This document shows positions 43,310 to 55,521 of a stretch of DNA of 64,000 nucleotides, piece after piece; the stretch's first letter is position 1; each line of letters begins with the position of its first letter. Both the position numbers and the translations under genes were made by a program. Location: NCBI GenBank assembly GCA_021234155.1, contig JAJEKV010000003.1:30487166-30551165 (forward strand), written 5' to 3'. The notes under the pieces are model-generated. The model ran no database searches, was not told where the DNA came from, and saw only the letters and a list, made by a program, of their open reading frames with translations. Source of the stretch: Isoetes taiwanensis (Eukaryota > Streptophyta > Lycopodiopsida > Isoetales > Isoetaceae).

Positions 43310-44495
43310 CTAGGATGGGTCCTATGATACAACTAGTTAGTGAAGTGGTGTTCTCATTGAGCTTTGTAAAACATTGAGTACAAATGGACCCCTCACTAGG
43401 GATAGATAAATTTGGAAATGTGAACTTTAAATGCTCTGAAACTAGACAATCATCGAGAGCATGATGAAACTGAAGAATACAACATGAAAGATGGTTTTAT
43501 CCGCCACTTGGTCGATGCAAAGGTGAGAAGACTCGGTGACTGCTCCTCATCGGAAAGAAGAATCACGCCTTCTTAGTTTTTTTGAGGAAACCCAAGCAAA
43601 TAGTTAAAGCACGACCCCACGCACTATGGCAACCACAAGACCCTAACAATCCTGCAGAAATCAAGGCTGAAAGAAAAATAACCCGTCAATGAATTAGATG
43701 CCATGGGCAAGAAGACTCGGAGGCTCCAGGGCCACGCCGAGAAAGAAACAACAGCCGACCAATCGGAAATCGTCCGCGGAATGATCATCGCGGGAAAAAA
43801 CAACCGATTAGTGCTGCCTCGGAGGCTACAGCGCCACGCCGAGAAAAAACAATAAATATGATCTCGGAGGCAACAGCGTTCACACCGAGAGAAACCATGA
43901 ATAATAAATATTGACTCAGAGGCTACAATGCCACACCAAGAGAAAACATGAATGAATAAATAAAATACTAGTGCCATGCCGAGAAAGAGTAAACCAATAA
44001 GTATGCCTCAGAGGCTACAAAGCCACGCTGAGGAAATAAAGAATGCAAATTCAAAGGACATAGAAAAGAAAATAACGAACAGGATCAAATGAAAAACCAT
44101 CAAGGGAGGGAGGGTGAGGGAAACTGACAGGATAGAGAAGAAGGATTTCTTGCCAAACATGGAGGAAAACAGGTGCTGCAGAGGGACCCGAGAAGTATAG
44201 ACAAATAGACAAATACAGATAACCGACTGACTAACAGGAAACGAAGCAACTTCAACGATGGAACATGAAATGAGAAAACGGGAAAACGGATGAAGAAATG
44301 ACCAACAAGCTCGGATATGATAAAGGGAGAGGGGGGCGGGAAGCTTGTGGAGCTAGAAAAGAACAATAAGGAAAATAAGCTCAAGAGAACGCCGATGATT
44401 GGAAATGAGGAAGGAGGCAGTATAAATAGGAGGTGCAAGTAGGACGTCCCCATCCAAGGAATGTCGGTTCTATTGCTATCGCAATAGAACCGTGG
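43310..44495 (+). mobile_element. unclassified element, short member (1186 bp)
   Basis: It begins CTAGGATGGGTCCTATGATA and ends with a hairpin (11-bp stem, 44466-44491) and GTGG. It shares its first 29 bp and last ~165 bp with the neighbour at 44501-50629 but not the interior. The 5-bp sequence CATTC lies on both sides (43305-43309 and 44496-44500). There is no terminal inverted repeat, no TG...CA ends and no coding sequence. A TATAAATAG box lies 74 bp before the right end. The family is unknown to me. Confidence 0.6.
43716..44032. repeat. five mini-hairpin units in the short element
   Basis: Units of 26-27 bp with the plan CTCGG-a-GGC-loop-GCC-acg-CCGAG lie at 43716-43741, 43818-43843, 43864-43890, 43916-43941 and 44007-44032. 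The fifth has CTCAG paired with CTGAG, a compensatory change. The fourth has lost pairing (CTCAG/CCAAG). Confidence 0.6.
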
Positions 44496-45140
44496 CATTC
44501 CTAGGATGGGTCCTATGATACAACTAGTTGGCTGATAGAAGAGGAATCTACTTCAAAAGGAATGGAGCAAACCAAGACGACAAAGAAATAAAAGGCAAAA
44601 AGTGAAACGAAAGAAAAATTGGCCAAAAATAATGAATAGAACAAATCAGGAAAAGGGGGCAACCTGAAAACTGCAAAGCAAGAATGATAGAATAACGGGG
44701 ATAATCAACGCAGTGGGCAAAGAACATGATATATGGACTCCAATATGAAAAAGAGAATTAAGTTGAATCAAGAGAAGACATGGTCAAAATAGATATGAAA
44801 GCTATGCATTCTAGAAAGACTAGCGTAATACACACATGATGAACTAAGGGAACTAATGGAGTTACTGGAATAGAAGAAGCAAGACAAAGTGGAGGAAAAA
44901 CGAGGCAATAAGCAAAGGCAAGAAGGGCATGACGCAAAGGAGTTAAGGAGGTCAAAGTGGAGCACAAGGAAACAAAAGAAAGAAGAAAGGAGGCAATTAA
45001 AAGCAACAGCAGAAAATGCACTACCCAAAAATGTTAACGGGGTCAAACTGGAACAGACAAAGGAATTAAAAGAGCTACAAGGACTCAACAAAAAATTGAC
45101 AAGGAAACACACAAATACATAAAGCACGTCAGAGAATAAA

Positions 45141-45720
45141 TTACTAATCGCATATTTCTTATTAGCCAGAATGACTTTAGCTAAACTTGCTCGATATTAA
45201 TCCCAAAACTTTCTGTGGTTTAGCTAAACTCTACACATTTTTCCTCTCATGCTTTCTAGCGTTTAGCTAAACTAACCCAAACGTCAACCCGAAAATTTCT
45301 ATGGTATGACAAACAGAAAATATTAAGCCAAATTACTATACTTTTTCTCAATATATTCCATTTATTTTGGTCATTTTCTTTGTGAAAACATTCTGAAATA
45401 ATGCTAACTAGCAAAGTCTAGGACTCAAATTAGTTCATAATACTAATCCTATATTTCATATAAATTAGAATGATGTTAGCTAAACTGGCCCGAAATTCAT
45501 TCTAAAAGTTTCTATGGTTTAGCTAAACAACACAAAATTTCACTCTCTTACTTTCTAGCGTTTGGCTAAAGAGCTCTAAAGCTGGTGCAGTCCCGAAAAA
45601 AGTTAAGCTAAAATTATTATTTTTTTCCCAATTTTTTCCATTTACTTTAGCCAAATTATTTTGAAAATGTGCTAAAAAATCGCCAAATAGCTAAGTTTAG
45701 CCCTTAAATTATTCCATGAA
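45141..45720. repeat. diverged tandem dimer (about 299 bp) with GTTTAGCTAAAC motifs
   Basis: Two units, offset about 299 bp, share GTTAGCTAAACT, TTTCTATGGTTTAGCTAAAC and CTTTCTAGCGTTT-GCTAAA. The 12-bp palindrome GTTTAGCTAAAC or close variants occurs six or more times. It may be an older MITE or satellite fragment inside the long element. Confidence 0.55.
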
Positions 45721-47854
45721 GCACGTAGACTAAACGATACAGAATAGAACTTTTACAGATATATGCACCAAAAGGATCCAAAAAACTCCAAAACCTAAAT
45801 ATATCATTGCAAAAAGGAAAAAATACGTCAAGGCATAGAGCAAACAAGAACCAATGAGAACACAAAAAAGGAACTATACCTTAGAAAATATAGTAGAGCA
45901 ACAAGGAGAAGGTGGGTGAAGTAAAACAAAGGAACTGATGGAGTATGTGAATAAAGCACAAGAAGGTAATGAAAAAATGATCAACAAGGCCAAAAAGGAT
46001 GAATTAGACTAACAAACGGAGCAAACTACGACGAGGAGGGCAATAGGGCAGAAGCAAACTGATGGAAGAACGAGTGAAAAAAGGATACTTCGAATGAAAG
46101 AGACAAATGGGACAAAAAAGAAAATATGGCTAAGCAGGGCTAGTGGGGAAACTTGGATAACCAGGGTGACGGGCAAAAACATTATATATTGTAGGCGACT
46201 CAAGAGATGAGGAGCAAACACAAGAGACAGAACAAATAAGGGACAAATCGATTTAAAATAGATTTACGAAGTCAATGATTAAACGAAGGAGCGAGGATAA
46301 TAAGAATATGTGAAAGAGAGAGATAAATATTAAAAAATGACCCAAAAACGAATCAAAAGAACTAAGCGAAAATCTAACAAGGAACGCACCAACATACATG
46401 GAGCAGAAGAATAAAGAACAAACCAACAAGAAGAAGAAAAAGAACTAAATGAGAACGAAGACGAAATGACAAATAAACACAATTGGAACGAATCTAGGAT
46501 CATGAAAAGGAACAAAAGATATGTGGAACATAGAGAAAAATTACACGCAAAATGAACAAAAGGTATAAACAGAGCAGAGACATGGAATAAGCTGCAGAAG
46601 AGATGGAATAAACAAAACATCTAAAACCAACCGGATTGCTACATCTAAAAATAACATAACGGAAAGATAATGATCAAAGACGAAAGCAGAACTGGGGAAA
46701 AGAGGTAAAGGCACAAAGGATGCCCATGTATAACCGATCAAGAATCCAAACACACCTAGCCCCTACCATGATAAGAGCCAACCGACACACAAGACTGAAT
46801 AAAATCAAGCTTTATGAAAATCATGCTAACCAAAACTAGACCATTAGGACGAACAAATGTGCATGGAAACAAGACAAGAGTGCATGGAGAAGATCAAACG
46901 CTAGAACAACGCAAAGAACGTAACCATGTACATATTCATCGATACCTGAATGCGTCAACAAAACAACAAACATACAAAAGCTTGAGAGAAAACCTGATGA
47001 AGATTATGGAACATAGAATCTAGCAATCATGCCCGAATCACCTCCGTGACCAAGCTGTACCAAAGGAATAAATAAAGGACACAATACCAAGAACCCAGCC
47101 ATTAAGCGAGACAGCACACCCGATAGTAGCAAATAAAGGGAACCGACTAATTAAAAGATATTAAAATCATAGTCAAGCATACATATCATGATGAACGAAT
47201 GAACCTCACTTGCAGCAAGACAGAACCTAAATACAATAGTCTTAGACGTCGTTTACACATGTACATACCATATCTCATATAAAAGAATGTATCTAAGGTA
47301 CTAGGGCCGTCAAGTCAATGTAGACAAAAAACCTAAGAGATACTTCCCTGCAACCTTGCACCATATAAAACGAACGACGGCAAAATCTAGACAACTTATC
47401 TAAACATCTATAATCAAAAAGTTATTTGAGAAAATTGATAATAAGATCCCAACCATATAAAAATCATATTCATGTTAAGCATGCGAGTACAAAAAATACC
47501 AATACGAACTTAGAAAGCGACATTAAGCAACGGACAATGGAACTTCTCATGCCGATCTAACCATAAGCATCAAAAGAATAAAAAATTCGTGGAAACCATC
47601 CACACATCACCAACCACATGAAACCACAACCAGCAAATCCTCCAAAAAAGACAACATGCAATGGGTATGCTAGACTGGCGAGTAAATGGAAGACGCGAAG
47701 TGTAGAAGCAGAGTGGAGAATAAATGTAAATGCCACGTTAGTAATGCGAGCAAGCTCCTAGAATGAGCAAATCTGAACTTCAACCCTGGCATGCTATCAA
47801 AGGGAATAAACTCAAACATCATGAACTGGGCAAGAGAACCACCTCTATATGATG

Positions 47855-47880
47855 GAATAGAATAGAATAGAATAGAATAG
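47855..47880. repeat. (GAATA)n microsatellite
   Basis: Five tandem copies of GAATA/AATAG, the same unit as at about 40944-40969. Confidence 0.85.
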
Positions 47881-50634
47881 TTGGAAAAGAGACACTCTAG
47901 CAAGAACAATGGAAGAAACTAACAAGGAGAAGAATAGCATACTAAAGATGGAACCTTTCGCAGAGAACGAAAGATACAAACGTTATGAAAGTAGTCAACT
48001 AGACAACCAACCATGTTGGTACCATATGCCAAATGGGTGCTCACACCAAAAAATAAAAATTACAATGCAAAATGTACTTATATAAAGAGCTAACTTTAGC
48101 AAATAAAACCACGTCTAAATGAAAACAAATCAGATGCGTGTTCCAGTGACTGAAGATATAAGGTGCAAAGGACGCCAATATAGAGAATGCGAATAGAATT
48201 CAGGGAATTGCTATATAATGGACTAGGCATCACCTAAAAGTACTAAATGCCCAAACGGGATGCTCTCACCAAAAATGAAGCTCCTCGTGAAAAAATGCTC
48301 ATATGCAAAATGCGAATTTACCTGGATCCAGACAAAGTCGAATTGCATCGTCAAATAACATATGTAAGATGATGATTAAAATTCTCAGTCGCTTCCATGC
48401 AGATAAAAAACTTGGACCACAGCGAATGAAAAGAAATGCGATTAGATGGCAAGGTTAGGTGTAAAGCACCAGCTCTCTTATGAAAGAAAAAACTTGGATG
48501 TCATAATCTTATCTCAAACAAATGCTAGAGCAAAAATTGAAAACCAAGTGTATGAGAAACTGAAACATCTTGCAATGACCCATAACATGACTATAAAAGA
48601 AAATCTAGATGTAATAAGCTTATTTCAAACAAATGAAAATCAAATATATGAGAAACCGTTCGTGGCGATGTTGCACTTCATAACCAAGACAAAAGCGAGT
48701 CCAAGGAAAAAAGGAGAAGTTAGTCGCGTTGGGAAATTGTCATGGCAGTCAAAGGGAACCGAACCAGCAACCAATAGCTAAAAACCACGGAACGTAACCA
48801 CCAAAGCAATATATCGATCTAGGATACTATAACCTCTGTATGAAAACCAATGGAACTGTAGCAACAGCTCATACCACATGGATCTCCAGAGTGGCTTCCG
48901 TATTAACTGTTGCGCCGCTATCTGAAAAGGAAGGTTCCAAAAACGAATCCAAGAATAACCGAAAATTTATGTATTGAGAGACTTGAACCCAAATAATAAA
49001 ACCCAAAAATTTACATACTGAGAGACTTGTACCCATGACCATGTACTGTAGTATATTGAGAGTCATGAAGATAAAATGATCACACAATTGAATTTGAAAA
49101 TTGTCTATACCAAGACTTGGACCCAAACAATCGAATCCAAAATTGAATTTGAAAAGTTGTCTATCTATACCAAGACTTGGACCCAAACAATCGAATTCAA
49201 AAGAATAAGACGTGGACCCGAATAAATAATCGAAACCAAAAAATTGTGTATGGAAAGACCTAAACCCATAAAATTGTGTGTGGAGAGACTCGAACCCATG
49301 ACCTTGAAAGTGAAAAGCATCTACCTAACCAACACATCGAACTATGTTATGCATTATAATTCATACTGCAATAGAAATGTATGTTATCATCGACTTATAG
49401 AAAGGACAAACTTACAGAAAGGTATTGTCTTGAGGAGGGCAGCGGCAGCAATCGGAATCCCTGCATTAGGTAGCTCTCTACAATCGATGATCTGGAGTTC
49501 TGCGGCGTTGTACATGTGCAACCCAAGAGCCTGAGCTCAAATCAAACCACGTAGACTGCCCAAACTAGAAGTTCCTGACACCAAGGATGTAAGCCCAGCC
49601 CTCAAAGTGGACCAGGAAATAGAATGGAGCATCAAGAATCACCGCCCTGTTGGTGAAGATAATCCTTCTTGAATCCCTATCCTCCGAGAACCTGTAACAA
49701 AAAAGGAATATATGCCACAGATTTCCAGCCAGGGATGATCCAGGGATTATTTCAACTGTGGTGCTGCTGTAGATCCAGGGCGCAGACCACAGAGAAACTC
49801 GGCAAGAAGAGGTAAAAAGCAGTAAGTTAGATTGATGTAATCGCACAGAGCCACAAATGATGAAAATCGAAAGGAAGATCCAGAAAATTCGAGCACCGAC
49901 ATACCGACATATCGACACTGGAGCGTAATATATAGCAGAGTACATTGAGCAAGCTAAACCGAAATCAATCCACGAAAATCAAAGAAAAACCAATCTATAA
50001 GCAACCATTAAACAAACAGGGACAAACACAGATGAATCCAAACCGACAACAAGGCGGAATGGAATAGGGATTGGAGATCAGTAGCACCAACGGGCAAAAT
50101 CAGGGGAAAACAGAACAAAGGGGGGCCACAACTGGTGCACCCAGAACAGACTGGCTGGGCTAATCAAACAAAATAAGGGAAAGACGGCAAAGAACGGAAC
50201 CAAGGAAAAGCTCGACCCCAGCGTCAGTACCGAAGATTCGCCAAGATACAATCCAAAAAACTCAGATCAAGAACCCATGAAGCCATAAATCGAAGAGAGG
50301 ACCTAACCGACAAAAGAACCAAAGCTTAAAGCAAATTATCGCATGTCAGACTGCACCCAAACGCCCAACTCAATGCATAATAAAAAAACCAACTATGGTG
50401 AGATATGGTCGAAAGAAGCTGAATCGATGCCCATTCAAAACTTCTGGTAGGATGGTAGGAAGAAGCTGGAGGGGAAGCTTGTGGAGCTAGAAAAGAACAA
50501 TAAGGAAAATAAGCTCAAGAGAACGCCGATGACTGGAAATGAAGAAGGAGGCGGTATAAATAGGAGGTGCAAGTAGGACGTCCCCATCCAAGGAATGTCG
50601 GTTCTATTGCTATCGCAATAGAACCGTGGCATTC

Positions 50635-50877
50635 TTTCTTTCTCTATTGCAGTTGATGCAAGTGTATCCTTGAGTTGAATGCAAGTGTTGCACTTTGAGA
50701 ATGGCATGTGTTGCAGGACACTCACGACTAAGAAGTGAGTGCTCCATAACTTGCTGAAATGTGATTGAGATAGAGGCCTACCTCCAGTAGTTTCTAGGAT
50801 GGAGTTGACCTCTTTAAGGCACTCCTTTTGGATATAGTGTTGTGGCAACACCCTTTGCACCACTCGCACACCGTGCT
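50635..50877 (-). pseudogene. DUF7869-like protein copy B, middle segment
   Basis: The minus strand reads RVLPQHYIQKECLKEVNSIL then GGRPLSQSHFSKLWSTHF and STAIEKERM, equivalent to 8515-8755 of copy A. It stops at the CATTC duplication on the left and at the CGTTC duplication of the copia insertion on the right. The open frame runs on into the neighbouring element and there carries unrelated residues. Confidence 0.75.
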
Positions 50878-50882
50878 CGTTC

Positions 50883-51409
50883 TGAGAATTATACAGGAAA
50901 CATGCACAGGAATTACAGCTAGTTCAAGGTGCACTGGCCAAGATTCATGTAATATTCTGTGTTTAAGAGGCAACTTACTATCTTAGAGCTAGACTAGCTA
51001 TTCAAATAAACATATGACATGACTATATCTAGGGATGACGGTTCAATAGAAATTGGACATATACAATAGTGATGAAAATAGAAACCGTCATAACCGACGG
51101 ATTCAGCAGATAAGAGAGAGGACATTGTGGATGCACGGTGAGCTGGCCTAAGATCGGAAACAGGAGAATGGACTAGGAGATTGATCGTTAGTGATTGAGA
51201 GGTGGATACTAAGGTCGAAAATATGTCGTCATGGTGAAACGAGTAGCCGGATATATGAATATTAAATTCTGACCATTGTTGCAATATTGAATGAATAGCT
51301 TATCTGTGTTCAGTTGAAATATTGTCTACTTGGTGTATTTTCTGGATCATTGGAGCAAACGTGACTAAGTGCATAATATTAGATTATTGTGCAAATTGGA
51401 TTTCTTTCA
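50883..51409 (+). repeat. copia 5' LTR
   Basis: It begins TGAGAATTATACAGG and ends GGATTTCTTTCA (TG...CA), 527 bp. The primer-binding site TGGTATCAGAGC at 51412-51423 matches the 3' end of initiator tRNA-Met, which is usual for plant copia elements. Confidence 0.9.
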
Positions 51410-51437
51410 TCTGGTATCAGAGCAAGGGTGATCCAGG

Positions 51438-53617
51438 ATGTCTAGTAGGTTTGGAGCATCTCTGTTGAGTGCTATTGAGGTGTATCTGAGGAGGCTGGCT
51501 TCCAAGTGTGGAAGGAGAAAATAAAATATGTGTTAGAAGTGGAGGATCTGTGGTACCTAGTAGATGGAGATGGGAATGGAGTAGTAGCTGCAGCAAGCTC
51601 AGTTGCAGAAGGAAGTGATAGCAGCACTGGTGCAGCTGCTGGAGGTACAAATGAAGGAGTCAGTGCAACCATTAGCGCTGGTGTTACTGGTCGGGGAACA
51701 GAAAAAGCTAAGATTAAAGAAGCACAAGGCATTATCTGCAGCAAAGTGGGCTCTTCAATTCTCTTAAAATTAAGAGGTATGTCACCTAAGCAAATGTGGC
51801 AATATATGCTTAAGAATTTTGAAGCTAAAACATCATCACAATTAGACGTACTGGATAAAGAGCTGAAGAAACTAAGATACAATGAAAATGAGGATATAAC
51901 AGAGTTTTTTCAGAAACTAGACAATATAGTTGCAGACATGGAGGGAGCAGGCGTAATGATTACAATGGAAAGTCAAGTACTGGCAGTCTCTCGAGCTTTT
52001 GCAAGGTATGAACACTTGTCCACATTAGTAAGAAACATAGCAAGAATAAGAGAAGAAGCTGAAAAAATGGTCAGAACTGAACTTGCACAAAAACGGATGC
52101 TAGATGATGAGAATGAGCATGCCTCTGAGATTTTATATTCTGGAAAGAACAAAGGAAAAGATGAAGGATCAAACAGAATTGGACCATGCTATAACTGCAA
52201 TCAGTTTGGACACTTGAAAGCAAATTGTAATAAGCCTCAAAGAGACAATAACTGCTTCAATTGCGGAGGCAGAGGACATATGGCAGCCAAGTGTCCTACT
52301 CCTAAAGGAAGAGGAAGGGGAAACAAAATGAGAGGTGGTAATGCCAGAGGGAGAGGTTATGAGAGAAGGCCTACTAGTGTGAACATTGCAAGCGAAGTTA
52401 ATAAAGATGATGAGCAAAATGAGGACACAGAGGTAAAACTTCCAGTTGCTTTATCCATTTCTGAAAATGAACAGCAAACTGACCATGACATGTTGATTCT
52501 AGATAGCGGAGCTGAGAGATCAGTGATCAAAACTATTGGAGTGCTCAAAAAGACATCTCCGAGCCTATCTAAGTTCGTTCAAATGGGGAATGGCAATCTG
52601 CAAAAAGTTGAAGAAGCTGGATTTCTTGAGTTGTTTGATTTAGGAGGAGAACCTGTGTGTTTAAAAGACGTTTTATGTGTTCCTACTTTAGTTAGAAATC
52701 TGATTTCTGTCACGCAGCTAGTGGATATGGGCTATGAAGTCAGATTCATGAAGCATTATTGTAAAATCTTTTTCAGAAATGAATTGAAATTTCTTGCTCA
52801 TCGTATTGGAAACTTTTTTGGTTTTCTTAATAAGCATGTGAATCCTAGTGTCAATACAATTTCTGAATGCTCTATGGAATTATGGCATGAGAGATTGGCT
52901 CATGTAAATGTTGGCAGCATTGAACATATGAGCAAAGAAGGGCTGATATGCTCAGAAAAGGAATATAAACCATTCAAATGTATTGGATGTATGTTGGGGA
53001 AGCACACAAGAACTCCATTTCCTAAGAAAGCAAAAAGAACTTCAAATGTTCTAGAAATTGTGCATACAGATCTTTGCGGGCCACTTAATGTTGATTGCAT
53101 TAATGGGAGAAAGTACTTCATTACATTCATAGACGATTTTTCTAGAAAAACAAGATGCTATTGTTTAAGAAGAAAAGATCAAGCATTTCAAGCGTTCAAA
53201 TATTACTTGGCAGAAGTTGAACGAGAAACAGGTAAAAAACTCAAGTGTATTCGTTCTGATCGAGGAGGGGAATATTTATCAGGAGAGTTCAACACATTTT
53301 GTGCTGAAAGAGGCATAAAGAGACAGCTTACATGTAGTTTTTCTCCACAGCAAAATGGTGTAGCCGAGAGGAAGAATAGGACGATTTTGAATGCTGTCAG
53401 ATCAATGCTCAAATACTCCGGTTTGCCAAACTTTTTATGGGAAGAGGCAGTTAAAACAGCTATATATGTGCAAAATAAATTGCCATCTGTCATAACATAT
53501 GACAAATCTGCTCAGGAATTGTGGACCGGGCATATACCAAGCTATGATATGTTAAGAGCCTATGGATGTCTTGGTTTTGTGCATGTACAACAAGAACAAC
53601 AGGGCAAAACTGGATGA
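51438..53617 (+). pseudogene. copia gag, protease and integrase (frameshifted)
   Basis: The gag start codon is at 51438, but compared with the second gag copy one base is missing near 51485, so the long frame only opens at 51506 (703 codons). Domains in order: gag helical core; two CCHC zinc knuckles (CYNCNQFGHLKANC and CFNCGGRGHMAAKC, 52187-52294); Arg/Gly-rich linker; protease with LILDSGAE (about 52495); integrase zinc finger (WHERLAHVN...CIGCMLGKH) and the D-D-E catalytic residues in HTDLCGP, SDRGGEY and FSPQQNGVAER. The frame stops at 53617, where a second frameshift near 53585 separates it from the rest of pol. No function as a single polyprotein is expected. Confidence 0.85.
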
Positions 53618-55521
53618 TAGAGCAATAACTGGGTATCTTGTGGGATATGATCAACAAAGTAAAGGGTACAGAATGTACATACCTGGCAGTAGAAAAATTG
53701 TGATCAGCAGGGACGTTACATTTGATGAGCAAACCTTATACAAGGACAGGAAAAAGGTGGCTGATAATGAGAAGATACAGGGTATAGAAAAGGATCAGCA
53801 TGCAAATACAGAATTCATGATAAAAGATCAAGTTGTAGATCTAGATAATGATAATAAAGCTGAAGATCAAAGAGAAATAGTGCCGATAGATCAGAAAAAT
53901 GATGAAGTTGAATTGCATGGAGAACTTGAACCAAAGAGAAGAAGACTCACTGAATCTGAACGATTAAAGAGAGATGCGCATATAGATATTAATGAATATG
54001 GCAGAAAGGAAACAGGAAAAAGTAAGAGATTAGAGGATTTGGAAGAAAAGGATAATGCTGATCTTATTGTGCCAGCATTAATGGCAATATTTGAACCTCA
54101 TGTGCCTACGTCATTTGAAGATGCAATGCAAGTGGCTGATGCAGCAAAATGGAAAGAAGCCATGGATGATGAAATGAACTCCTTTGCTAGGACTGATACA
54201 TATGAGGTAGTAGATAAACCAAAAGATAAGAACATTATGGGGAATAAATGGTTATTTAAGCTGAAAACTTGTGCTGATGGTATGACGCAAAAGTACAAAG
54301 CAAGATTGGTAGCACAAGGATTTTCACAGAGAAAGGGAGTGGATTTTGAGGAGACTTTTTCTCCCATTGTTAAAATGACCAGTATTAGAACTCTACTGGC
54401 ATATTCAAATGCACATGATCTGGAGCTGCATCATATGGATGTAGCCACCGCATTCTTGAATGCAAAACTTGATGAGGAGATTTATATGAGACCTGCACCA
54501 GGTTATGATCATAATCCAGAAAAGGTATGGAAGCTCAAACGTGCACTATATGGCCTCAAACAATCTCCAAGACAATGGTACATTTGCATAGATAATTATC
54601 TCAGAGAAAGAGGATTTGTGAGACTGAAGAATGACGAAAACTTATATGTATTGCAGCAAGGAGGTAAATTTTGCATCATAGCATTGTATGTGGACGACTG
54701 TTTGATGGCAGCTAATGATTTGGAGTGTCTTAATCATTGCAAGAGGTTGCTTAAAGGCAGATTTAAAATGTCGGATTTGGGAGAGTTAAGAAAGTTTCTA
54801 GGTATGGAGATTCGAAGAAACAGGAAGAAGAAGATCATAATGCTTACACAGACAAATAACATTAAGGGCATACTTGAGAGATTTGGAATGGAGAACTGCA
54901 ATGCAGTAGATAATCCCATAATGCCAGGGCACAAAATTTCAAGTGAGCATTGCCCAAGGGATGCAAAAGAGCTAGCTGATATGGCAAAGACACCGTATAG
55001 AGAATTGATAGGTTGTTTATTATATGTGTCAAATTGCAGCAGACTAGACATTTCATTTGCAGTTGGAGTACTTAGCAGATATTGTAACAATCCTGGCAAA
55101 CATCATTGGATGGCAGCGAAAAGAGTTGTAAGATTCCTTAAAGGTACAATGCATCAGGGTATTGTTTATGATAATGATAATTTGTCTTTAAATGCATATT
55201 CAGATGCTGACTGGGGCGGTGACATTGATTCAAGAAAATCCATGTCTGGTTATGTGTTGATGCTTGGAGGAGGTGCTATTTCATGGAAAAGTAAAAAACA
55301 AGCTTCTGTAGCAATGTCTACAGCAGAAGCTGAGTATTATGCTACTACCTTGGCTGCAAAAGATATAGTGTGGATTAGAAGATTATTGGATGAGTTGGGA
55401 GAAAGTCAAACAGAACCAACTGTATTATGGTCAGATAGCTCCAGCTGTATAGCAATAACTAAAAATCCAGTCTTACATGAACGTACAAAGCATATTGAGC
55501 TGCATATGCACTTCATAAGGA
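53562..55521 (+). pseudogene. copia reverse transcriptase and RNase H, 5' part
   Basis: It continues pol in the next frame. It contains KLDDRAITGYLVGY (integrase end), a variable acidic linker, RT motifs NKWLFKLK, KARLVAQGFSQ, VDFEETFSPIVKMTSIRTLL, HMDVATAFLNAKLDEEIYM, LYGLKQSPRQW and YVDD (54687-54698), then RNase H motifs YSDADWGGDIDSRKSMSGY and STAEAEYYATTLAAKDIVW. It is cut by the LINE fragment at about 55522. The remainder resumes at 56339. Confidence 0.85.

Larger units (their letters stand above)
44501..50629 (+). mobile_element. unclassified element, long member (6129 bp)
   Basis: It has the same 29-bp start and ~165-bp end as the short member, with hairpin GGTTCTATTGC-TATC-GCAATAGAACC at 50600-50625 and TATAAATAG at 50555. 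CATTC flanks it at 44496-44500 and 50630-50634. The interior is A-rich on the plus strand, with many open minus-strand frames rich in Phe, Leu and Ser that result from this composition. No protein family is recognisable. It may be a large non-autonomous element. No internal long direct repeats at the two ends were found, so an LTR element is unlikely. Confidence 0.55.

Noticed and set aside
43310..44495. Short element as the 5' LTR of the long one
   Set aside because: Only the first 29 bp and last ~165 bp match, and a target duplication lies between them, which an LTR element would not have.
44100..45127. Minus-strand hydrophobic frames that look like membrane proteins
   Set aside because: Overlapping frames of low complexity in purine-rich DNA; the apparent membrane character comes from composition.
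46009..46753. Minus-strand frames rich in Phe, Leu and Ser
   Set aside because: They reflect the A-rich plus strand; there is no motif, no start context and no conservation seen elsewhere.
43310..50629. Helitron interpretation of the two unknown elements
   Set aside because: There is a terminal hairpin and a CTAG at one end, but clean 5-bp duplications flank both elements, and Helitrons make none.
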